DNA of 5,721 nucleotides from Desulfuromonas sp. (GTDB taxonomy: Bacteria; Desulfobacterota; Desulfuromonadia; Desulfuromonadales; Trichloromonadaceae): positions 1 to 5,721 of the forward strand of contig JAQYWA010000145.1 in the NCBI GenBank assembly GCA_030145265.1. The letters are read 5' to 3'. Under the pieces are notes generated by a model. That model made no database searches, was not told the DNA's origin, and was given only the letters and a program-made list of their open reading frames with translations. Below, piece by piece: positions 1 through 4,891 of the stretch. Position 1 is the first letter of the stretch. Each line of letters begins with the position of its first letter. The position numbers and the translations under genes are program-made.

Positions 1-96
1 GACGAACTGGTTGAGGTCACGCCCAAATCGATCCGCCTGCGCAAGAGATATCTTGACGCCAACGACCGCAAAAAGCACGAGAAGCTGCGCAAGTAA
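1..96 (+). CDS. typA: TypA/BipA ribosome-associated GTPase, C-terminal end (partial)
   Basis: Only the last 31 codons and the TAA stop are in the window; the gene begins upstream. The visible tail, [18 protein letters not shown] followed by a short lysine/arginine-rich end, is the characteristic C-terminus of TypA/BipA. This is a translational GTPase of the EF-G/LepA superfamily that binds the ribosome and supports 50S assembly and growth at low temperature or under stress. The catalytic GTPase domain is not visible; the call rests on the highly conserved VEVTPxSIRxRKR block, which lies in the C-terminal domain specific to BipA. The basic tail is typical of the family. The gene is followed by a strong intrinsic terminator about 35 nt downstream and converges on a lipoprotein gene, so it is probably the last gene of its transcript. 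Confidence 0.93.
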   Translation, partial: DELVEVTPKSIRLRKRYLDANDRKKHEKLRK

Positions 97-122
97 CAGC
101 GCATCGACTCTCCCTGTGCAAC

Positions 123-153
123 AAAAAAAGCCCCGTAATCCGGGGCTTTTTTT
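123..153. terminator. Bidirectional intrinsic terminator between typA and the LPP20-like lipoprotein gene
   Basis: A perfect 6-bp GC stem (GCCCCG at 130-135, CGGGGC at 141-146) encloses a 5-nt loop (TAATC). It is flanked by seven A on the left (123-129) and seven T on the right (147-153). The symmetry supplies a U-tract on either strand, so it can end both typA (+) and the convergent lipoprotein gene (-), whose stop codon lies 34 nt to the right. Confidence 0.93.
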
Positions 154-187
154 ATTTCAGACCAGATGCTTTCGAAAAAGAACCTGA

Positions 188-1066
188 TCAAAGCAGTTTT
201 TGCTGCGCCAGCGAGCTCACGGCAGCAATGATTCGAAACGCCAGCCGCTCCCCGATGATCCGTGAATCGGCCCGTTCATCGATGGCCGGAAGCTTCGATC
301 CGTTTGCACCGGCACCTTCGACCTCAATCCGGGCCACGATGGCCGGAGCGCCGGCAGGCTGAGTGACGATCGCCACCGAACCGCTGATGCGCAGGTCAGC
401 GGCGAAGTCCGGCGCAAGCCGGATGCCCCGCTCGGCAAAAGCCCGAATCAGCCCCTGTTTCACGGCATCGTCCCGATCATTACGTAGCCTGACTTGCATC
501 CCGACCACGGCAGCCGTCTGGTCACGCCGCTCGGCCAGCTGCTGCAGCGAATAGGACACCGCCGGAAACTCTGCGGCGGGATAGACGTGGCGCAGGTCGT
601 CCACCAGCTCGCCCCGTTTTGCCGCCAGGGATGCTGCCTGCAGATAGTGCCCCCAACGCAGAAGCGATGATTCTGCCGCCTCGGCTGCCGCCACCTGCCC
701 GACAATAGTTCGTTCAAGGGCGACCAGGGCATCATACAACGGCTGCCCGGCACTCTGCCGCTCGATCACCGCCAGCGCATAGTGAGCATCCAGCTCCCGA
801 TCATGCCAGACTTCGGCGATCCACACCCTGTCAATAATGTCCCCAGCCACTTCATGTGGCCAACGGCATTTCAACTGCAATTCCTGCCGAGCCTTCTGCT
901 CGGCCAGGTTGAGGACTCGGCTGACGCCGACCGCCGTCAGGTAATCGCTGGACGGATAGGAAGATGGCTGACCACGGGTCCAGTCGGGAGATTCCACGGC
1001 ACAACCGGCAAGCAGCACCAGCAGCAAACTCGACAGAAACAACAAACTGCGCAACTTCAACCTCAC
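188..1066 (-). CDS. LPP20-family-like outer-membrane lipoprotein
   Basis: A predicted lipoprotein of about 292 residues. Read from a GTG at 1066-1064, it starts with basic residues, then a leucine-rich hydrophobic stretch, then the lipobox LLAGC with the lipidated Cys at residue 22. The following AVES gives no Asp at +2, which favours outer-membrane sorting. The mature N-terminus carries PDW (27-29), then YLTAVGVS (42-49) and an AExxARxEL segment (55-63), the pattern of LPP20/FlgT-N-type lipoproteins. The middle is helical and Ala/Leu/Arg rich; the last 90 residues look alpha/beta and I do not recognise them. The role is unknown, probably envelope-related. An ATG at 1156 would add 30 residues before the signal peptide and is unlikely. 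A TTG at 1054, with GAGG about six bases upstream, is an alternative start that still leaves a good signal peptide. Divergent from the flavin oxidoreductase gene; convergent with typA. Confidence 0.8.
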   Translation of the reverse strand: MRLKLRSLLFLSSLLLVLLAGCAVESPDWTRGQPSSYPSSDYLTAVGVSRVLNLAEQKARQELQLKCRWPHEVAGDIIDRVWIAEVWHDRELDAHYALAVIERQSAGQPLYDALVALERTIVGQVAAAEAAESSLLRWGHYLQAASLAAKRGELVDDLRHVYPAAEFPAVSYSLQQLAERRDQTAAVVGMQVRLRNDRDDAVKQGLIRAFAERGIRLAPDFAADLRISGSVAIVTQPAGAPAIVARIEVEGAGANGSKLPAIDERADSRIIGERLAFRIIAAVSSLAQQKLL

Positions 1067-1132
1067 AAAAGAAGGGGGGAATACTCTATTGACGACACAG
1101 CCTGGAAGCCAAATCGGCCCAGCTTGTAGTAA

Positions 1133-1160
1133 AGCATAACAAAACATGGTATCCATTCAA
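1133..1160 (-). promoter_or_regulatory. Candidate sigma70-type promoter of the lipoprotein gene
   Basis: On the minus strand, TTGAAT (1160-1155) is followed after 16 nt by TATGCT (1138-1133). The -10 is preceded by TGT, giving an extended -10 (TGn). Each box matches four of six consensus positions. Transcription would start near 1126, leaving about 60 nt of leader before the GTG. This also argues against the ATG at 1156, which would fall inside the promoter. A prediction by eye only. Confidence 0.42.
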
Positions 1161-1218
1161 TAGTGAAATAACTGGAGACCTGCCAACTGACCCACCATAC
1201 AGCAACGAGGAGACGAGC

Positions 1219-2322
1219 ATGGACAGAAAACTTTTCGAAGCCTTCCATATCGGCCGAATCAAGATTGCCAACCGCTTTGTCCGCAGCGCCACCTGGGAAG
1301 GGATGTGCGATGATTCAGGCGACCCCCAGGACCGGCTGGCCGACTACTATGCCCGGCTCGCAGCCGGCGGTGTGGGCCTAATCATCTCCGGCTACACCTA
1401 CGTCCGCCCGGACGGCAAACAGCTCCCCGGGAAAATGGGCATCTACAGCGACCATCTGATTCCAGCCCTGCAGAAAGTAACGGCGGCGGTGCACCGCAAA
1501 CAAGGGAAAATTTTCTGTCAACTGGTTCACGCCGGGGGTCAGACCAGCACCAGGACCATCGGCACAACACCGGTTGCGCCCTCAGCGGTGGCCTGCGACT
1601 ATTACCCGGAAATCCCCCGAGAACTGTCCCGGGAAGAGATCGCTGAGCTGATCGAGGCTTTTGCCGCTGGCGCCGTCCGGGCCCGTCAGGCCGGCTTCGA
1701 CGGCATCCAGCTGCACGGGGCTCACGGCTACCTGATCAACCAATTCCTCTCCCCTCTGACGAACCAGCGCCAGGATGACTACGGCGGCTCCCTCGAAAAC
1801 CGCATGCGTTTTCTTGACCAGGTGACCCGGGCGGCACGGTCTGCCGTAGGGCCGGACTACCCGCTCACCATCAAATTAACGGCTGCGGACAACCTCCCCG
1901 GTGGCTTTACCATAGACGAGGCGGTACTGGTTGCGCAGCAGCTCGAGAAAATCGGCATGGACGCCATCGAGGTCAGTTCCGGAACGGCCGCCTCCGGCGC
2001 CCTGACTCCGGCTCGGCAGGGAATCGACGCCCCGGACAGTGAAGCGTATAATGCCGACTTCGCCCGGCGCATCAAGGCTGCCGTCGGCATACCTGTCGGA
2101 GTCGTAGGCGGCCTGCGCTCCGGCCCCGTCATTAAAGGATTGCTCGACAACGGTCAGGCCGATTTTTTCGCGCTCTCCCGACCGCTGATCCGGGAACCCG
2201 AATTGGTCAACCACTGGCGGGAAGATCCCGACTACTGCGCCACCTGCATCTCCTGCAACGGCTGCTTCAAACCCGGACTCAAGGGAGAAGGCATCTACTG
2301 CGTGCTCGACCGAAAAGTATGA
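1219..2322 (+). CDS. Old Yellow Enzyme-family NADH:flavin oxidoreductase with C-terminal Cys cluster
   Basis: A 367-residue FMN-dependent TIM-barrel oxidoreductase of the OYE / 2,4-dienoyl-CoA reductase N-domain family, which uses NAD(P)H to reduce activated C=C bonds or related substrates. Visible signatures: QLVHAGGQ (101-108); the substrate-binding pair in HGAHGYLINQFLSP (H166, H169, Y171); DDYGGSLENR (186-195); and the FMN-phosphate strand GVVGGLRS (294-301). The barrel is complete, but the C-terminal FAD/NAD half of FadH-type enzymes (about 670 residues) is absent. The end has C340, C343, C346, C349 and C361, resembling the 4Fe-4S motif of FadH and trimethylamine dehydrogenase but with altered spacing. 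The ATG has GAGGAG (1207-1212) six bases upstream. No signal peptide, so cytoplasmic. No terminator is visible before the AMMECR1 gene 116 nt downstream. The substrate cannot be read from sequence. Confidence 0.93.
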   Translation: MDRKLFEAFHIGRIKIANRFVRSATWEGMCDDSGDPQDRLADYYARLAAGGVGLIISGYTYVRPDGKQLPGKMGIYSDHLIPALQKVTAAVHRKQGKIFCQLVHAGGQTSTRTIGTTPVAPSAVACDYYPEIPRELSREEIAELIEAFAAGAVRARQAGFDGIQLHGAHGYLINQFLSPLTNQRQDDYGGSLENRMRFLDQVTRAARSAVGPDYPLTIKLTAADNLPGGFTIDEAVLVAQQLEKIGMDAIEVSSGTAASGALTPARQGIDAPDSEAYNADFARRIKAAVGIPVGVVGGLRSGPVIKGLLDNGQADFFALSRPLIREPELVNHWREDPDYCATCISCNGCFKPGLKGEGIYCVLDRKV

Positions 2323-2359
2323 TTATTTGTCACACCCGTTCGAAATCAGCTTAAAAACC

Positions 2360-2388
2360 TTGAAATAAAAGGCAATCCTTACTATATT
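2360..2388 (+). promoter_or_regulatory. Sigma70-type promoter of the AMMECR1-family gene
   Basis: TTGAAA (2360-2365), a 17-nt spacer, then TATATT (2383-2388): five of six matches in each box with ideal spacing, in a locally AT-rich stretch. It is the best promoter in the window. Transcription should start near 2395, giving a leader of about 44 nt. It makes the AMMECR1-family gene independent of the oxidoreductase upstream. Confidence 0.75.
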
Positions 2389-2400
2389 GTGCGCGGTTTA

Positions 2401-2428
2401 GTAGCCAAGAGGTTTGTACCTATGCTAC
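2401..2428 (+). promoter_or_regulatory. Leader stem-loop adjoining the ribosome binding site of the AMMECR1-family gene
   Basis: Nested inverted repeats: outer GTAGC (2401-2405) with GCTAC (2424-2428), inner AGGT (2410-2413) with ACCT (2418-2421), TTGT as the loop, and a CAAG/AT internal loop. The structure would fill most of the predicted leader and ends directly against AGGAGG (2429-2434). No U-tract follows, so it is not a terminator. It could be an mRNA structure that tunes ribosome access or stability, or the inner near-palindrome could be an operator. Whether it has any function is unproven. Confidence 0.4.
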
Positions 2429-2438
2429 AGGAGGATTC

Positions 2439-2996
2439 GTGGATCAGGAGTTAACCCCCAAAGAAAAAGCCTGCCTGCTCGCCATCGCCCGCCAGGCGGT
2501 CATCAGCTGGGTGCGCTCGGGCACAGACTACATCGAACCCCGCGAAGAGAAGGTTCTCAACGTACGCAGCGGCTGTTTTGTCACCATCAAGCATAACGGC
2601 CAGCTCAGGGGCTGCATCGGCAATTTCCAGTCGGAACAGCCGCTGTTCAAAGAAGTCGCCGAGATGGCCAAGGCATCGGCCACCAAGGATCCGCGCTTCT
2701 ACCCGATGAAAGAGGCGGATCTCGACGATTTCACCATCGAGATTTCGGTCCTCTCGCCGCTGCATAAAATCGACGACATCGAAGAAATCATCATCGGCCA
2801 GCACGGCATCTACCTCGAAAAAGGCTACTACCGCGGCGTACTGCTGCCACAGGTGGCCACCGAACACGGGTGGGACACAAAAACCTTCCTCAAACAGACC
2901 TGCATCAAGGCCGGCCTCTCAACCGAAGCCTGGTCCGTCGAAGACACCGAAATCTATATTTTTACCGCGCAGATTTTCGGCGAGAATGATAAATAA
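2439..2996 (+). CDS. amrA: AMMECR1-family protein (AmmeMemoRadiSam system protein A type)
   Basis: A 185-residue cytoplasmic protein matching the whole AMMECR1 domain, with little outside it. Diagnostic blocks are GCFVTIKHNGQLRGCIG (45-61) with the family's LRGCIG motif and C59, DPRFYPM (84-90), IEISVLSPL (100-108) and GVLLPQVATEHGW (133-145). The biochemical activity of AMMECR1 is not settled. In many bacteria and archaea it is encoded with a Memo-like protein and a radical SAM enzyme (the AmmeMemoRadiSam system), from which the symbol is borrowed. Neither partner is in this window. The start is GTG at 2439, fixed by AGGAGG (2429-2434) four bases upstream; no competing in-frame ATG precedes the conserved region. 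The gene has its own promoter and a strong terminator, so it is probably monocistronic, although readthrough from the flavin oxidoreductase gene is possible. Confidence 0.9.
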   Translation: MDQELTPKEKACLLAIARQAVISWVRSGTDYIEPREEKVLNVRSGCFVTIKHNGQLRGCIGNFQSEQPLFKEVAEMAKASATKDPRFYPMKEADLDDFTIEISVLSPLHKIDDIEEIIIGQHGIYLEKGYYRGVLLPQVATEHGWDTKTFLKQTCIKAGLSTEAWSVEDTEIYIFTAQIFGENDK

Positions 2997-3016
2997 CTGA
3001 AGCAGCGCTTTTAACG

Positions 3017-3050
3017 AAAAAGGGGACAGCCGGCCGGCTGTCCCCTTTTT
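3017..3050. terminator. Perfect 34-nt palindromic bidirectional terminator
   Basis: A gap-free palindrome: AAAAA (3017-3021), GGGGACAGCCGG (3022-3033), its exact complement (3034-3045) and TTTTT (3046-3050). It folds into a GC-rich stem with a small GGCC loop and a U-tract on either strand. It lies 20 nt after the AMMECR1-family stop and 26 nt from the PilZ stop, so it can end both convergent transcripts. Confidence 0.95.
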
Positions 3051-3076
3051 ATTTCAGACCGTACCTCAAACGCCGG

Positions 3077-3436
3077 TCAGTAACGATGTGGAAACGAATA
3101 ATATTTCATGATCATCTCGATCCGCAGCCGGTCATTGGGCGAGATATCGACGATGTGCAGCCCGGCATCGAAATAATCCAGGTTGACTGACTGGCGGCAC
3201 CAGCGGCATTCGGCCGTGAACTCGATCTGCAGGGAACCGTTGAGTTCCCTCGGGATGAGGACTCTTACCTGGTATTCCCGGTTCACCGCCAGGGGGCTGT
3301 CATGAACGACCATGAGCCCCTCCGTGGTGATATCAACCAGGCGACCTATTGGCTGATCGATTTCGACATCGATCACTTCAAGATAAAAAATGGTCTGCTC
3401 GCGCTTGACATTTCTCTGATTCCCCACTCCGGGCAT
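3077..3436 (-). CDS. Single-domain PilZ protein, degenerate c-di-GMP motif
   Basis: A 119-residue protein made almost entirely of one PilZ domain, the usual bacterial c-di-GMP receptor fold. The layout is a basic N-terminal segment (KREQ, 11-14), strands FYLEVIDVEI and GRLVDITTEGLMVV, then a central barrel and a C-terminal helix (NDRLRIEMIMKYY). The canonical RxxxR motif is incomplete: R12 is followed four residues later by Ile. The D/NxSxxG motif appears as DITTEG, with Thr for Ser. Ligand binding is therefore uncertain, and the protein may instead act through protein contacts. No signal peptide or membrane segment. The ATG is supported by GGAGGAG (3447-3441) four bases upstream. It lies downstream of the hydrolase operon on the same strand after a 234-nt gap and converges on the AMMECR1-family gene. 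No effector or motility gene is nearby to suggest a target. Confidence 0.82.
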   Translation of the reverse strand: MPGVGNQRNVKREQTIFYLEVIDVEIDQPIGRLVDITTEGLMVVHDSPLAVNREYQVRVLIPRELNGSLQIEFTAECRWCRQSVNLDYFDAGLHIVDISPNDRLRIEMIMKYYSFPHRY

Positions 3437-3670
3437 ATATCTCCTCCCCGAAAACGAAAACTGCGAATTCCACCTCGGTCACCAGCCACTGCCTCAAATC
3501 AGTGATAATCGTACATCAAAGTGAATCATTCCTCCACCACCCAATCCTGCAGAGTCCAACAGGTTCGACCGGCGAAATTCACCTCGGCATGAAACCCGAG
3601 CCAGATGATCAGATTATCGTTGCAGCAAGAGCTTCGCCACCCGAAAGGTGATTCCGCTAAAAACAAAAGC
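3437..3670. other. 234-nt gene-free spacer upstream of the PilZ gene, with an imperfect direct repeat
   Basis: No convincing ORF with a ribosome binding site was found on either strand. It should hold the PilZ promoter, but I cannot place one with confidence. It contains an imperfect 17-nt direct repeat, 14 of 17 identical, at 3463-3479 and 3572-3588 (core GCGAA...CACCTCGG, that is CCGAGGTG on the PilZ strand). It also has a small inverted repeat, CACTG (3487-3491) with CAGTG (3500-3504). No clear intrinsic terminator follows the hydrolase gene. Confidence 0.5.
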
Positions 3671-4543
3671 TCACCCTATTCCTGAGAGAATCTCATCCAT
3701 GTGCCGGATCGGCAAGGAAAAATGGCCCTCGTCATCGATCAACTGCAACTGGCAGGCAGGCAGGCGAGCCGCCAGATATTCGGCCATGGCCGGCTGTACC
3801 ACCGGGTCTTCAAGTCCCTGCCAGAGGGTAACCGACAGCGGGATGGCGGCTGGATCGAAGCCCCAGCCAGCACCGTAGATTTCCATATCGCAGGCAACGC
3901 CGCTCCGCCCCTGAACGAAAGCCTGGCGTCCGGAGGCAAGCATGGTTTCACGGACATCGGCCTGTTTAAGCAGTTCCCGGTCGACTGCCGGCGAAGTCAG
4001 CGACAGCATTTTCAGAATCAAATCGGGACGGCATCCGACCTGCCGCGCCAGTTGCCGCCCAAGCCAGCGAATGAGACCGGGAAAGTTGTGGCCGAATCGG
4101 ATCGTCGCGCTGATCGGCCAGGGCTGACAGGGGCGGCAAGCCGCGTCGGCGAGCGGCCCCAGCGGACAGGCCAGAGCCAACCCGCGGATCCGGCCGGCCA
4201 GCACAGCGGCGCAGGCCAGCGCGAACGGCCCGCCGCCGGAGACACCGAGTACGCCGAATTGCGCAAGCCCAAGAGCGTCGGCAAAGTGGGCCACGTCCTT
4301 TGGCCAGTCAAGCAGACTCCGGTTCGGCAGCGAATCGGACAGGCCGTAGCCCGGGCGATCGATGGCCAGCAAGCGCACGCCCTGACGGCGGGCCGCCGCA
4401 GCAGCCAGCCGCGCTTCCAGGCGCGAGCCGGGAAAGCCATGAAAATAGAGGACCGGCCGTCCAAGGGGATCGCCGAACTCGGCATAACCGAGCCGGCGAC
4501 CGTCGGGGAGCAGCAGGGTCCGCCCGGTCGGATCGTCGCTCAC
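3671..4543 (-). CDS. Alpha/beta-fold hydrolase
   Basis: A 290-residue serine hydrolase of the alpha/beta-hydrolase fold. In order: an antiparallel start (LLLPDGRRLGYAEFG), the oxyanion-hole motif YFHGFPGSR (33-41), AIDRPGYGLSD (60-70), the nucleophile elbow GVSGGG (100-105) with S102, a helical cap around 130-220, the acid in WQGLEDPVV (probably D246) and H274 in DEGHFSL. The Ser-Asp-His triad is complete, so it is probably active on an ester or similar bond; the substrate is unknown. No signal peptide, so cytoplasmic. The start is a GTG (4543-4541) overlapping the stop of the MazG-like gene as GTGA, with GGAGG (4552-4548) four bases upstream. This indicates translational coupling and one operon. 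No in-frame alternative is needed, since homologous-looking sequence begins within ten residues. Confidence 0.88.
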   Translation of the reverse strand: MSDDPTGRTLLLPDGRRLGYAEFGDPLGRPVLYFHGFPGSRLEARLAAAAARRQGVRLLAIDRPGYGLSDSLPNRSLLDWPKDVAHFADALGLAQFGVLGVSGGGPFALACAAVLAGRIRGLALACPLGPLADAACRPCQPWPISATIRFGHNFPGLIRWLGRQLARQVGCRPDLILKMLSLTSPAVDRELLKQADVRETMLASGRQAFVQGRSGVACDMEIYGAGWGFDPAAIPLSVTLWQGLEDPVVQPAMAEYLAARLPACQLQLIDDEGHFSLPIRHMDEILSGIG

Positions 4544-4809
4544 GGCGCCTCCAGCAATCCTTTCAACTTCTCCAGCTTTTCCGCCACCGCCGCATCGACC
4601 TTGTCCTGTCCGAACATCCAGGACAATTGGCCGATCATCAGGGTGACATCGGCCAATTCAGAGATAATCTCCGCTTCGCCCACCCTGTCCCGCTTGAAAT
4701 GTTTGAGCGCCGCGATCAACTCCGCGCACTCCTCGACAGCCTGGTCGTACTGGGCCTCGGTCCCCCACTTTTTCAGGGTCGCCCGATAAATAGCCTGGTA
4801 ATCCGTCAC
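4540..4809 (-). CDS. MazG-like nucleotide pyrophosphohydrolase
   Basis: An 89-residue all-alpha protein with the metal-binding signature of the MazG/dUTPase-like NTP-PPase superfamily: EECAE (E27, E30), then after about 20 residues SELADV (E51, D54), the ExxE...ExxD arrangement that holds Mg2+. Such small single-domain members hydrolyse (d)NTPs to monophosphates and pyrophosphate, often removing non-canonical nucleotides; the actual substrate is not deducible. It is far shorter than full two-domain MazG (about 260 residues), as normal for this subgroup. The start is GTG (4809-4807) with AAGG (4820-4817) seven bases upstream; the overlapping ATG is out of frame and meets a stop at once. It is the first gene of a two-gene operon with the alpha/beta hydrolase (GTGA overlap) and divergent from the NlpC/P60 gene. 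Confidence 0.85.
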   Translation of the reverse strand: MTDYQAIYRATLKKWGTEAQYDQAVEECAELIAALKHFKRDRVGEAEIISELADVTLMIGQLSWMFGQDKVDAAVAEKLEKLKGLLEAP

Positions 4810-4833
4810 ATTAAAACCTTTCCAGCCTTGCTG

Positions 4834-4873
4834 TTGAAAACTTGAATATGTTAGATTAATACAGCTCTGCTAA
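4834..4873. promoter_or_regulatory. AT-rich divergent promoter region between the MazG-like and NlpC/P60 genes
   Basis: This 82-nt gap must start transcription both ways. On the minus strand, TTAGCA (4873-4868), 17 nt, then CATATT (4850-4845): four of six in each box, reading into the MazG-like gene. On the plus strand, TTGAAA (4834-4839), 17 nt, then TAATAC (4857-4862): good -35, poor -10, reading into the lipoprotein gene. The two candidates overlap, so the genes may compete for polymerase. Neither is strong. Confidence 0.3.
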
Positions 4874-4891
4874 CCGAAAACAGGATCGCCG

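Noticed and set aside
1089..1094. TTGACG as a -35 box for the flavin oxidoreductase gene
   Set aside because: No acceptable -10 sequence lies 16 to 18 nt downstream, so the promoter of that gene is left unassigned.
782..1129. 115-codon open frame on the plus strand
   Set aside because: Antisense to the lipoprotein gene and its promoter region, with no motif or ribosome binding site.
1067..1156. Extending the lipoprotein gene to an ATG at 1156
   Set aside because: It would put 30 extra residues before the signal peptide and place the coding start inside a plausible promoter; no ribosome binding site stands out there.
2451..2867. 138-codon open frame on the minus strand
   Set aside because: Shadow of the AMMECR1-family gene, which has clear family motifs.
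3482..3492. 11-nt match (inverted) to 5680-5690, GTGGCTGGTGA
   Set aside because: Several matches of this length are expected by chance in a window of this size.
3560..3575. GGTTCGACC resembling a tRNA T-arm
   Set aside because: No acceptor, anticodon or D-arm pairing can be built around it on either strand.
3629..3672. GAGCTT/AAGCTC inverted repeat as terminator of the hydrolase operon
   Set aside because: The arms are 32 nt apart, one overlaps the stop codon, and no U-tract follows on the minus strand.
3701..4789. 362-codon open frame on the plus strand
   Set aside because: It is antisense to the alpha/beta hydrolase and MazG-like genes, has low-complexity Arg/Gln/Ala composition and no recognisable motif, and arises from GC-rich codon bias.
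4540..4809. Reading the MazG-like gene as part of a mazEF toxin-antitoxin locus
   Set aside because: No mazE or mazF-like gene is nearby; the partner is a complete alpha/beta hydrolase.
4300..4845. 181-codon open frame on the plus strand
   Set aside because: Antisense to the same two well-supported genes; Arg/Ser-rich composition without domain features.
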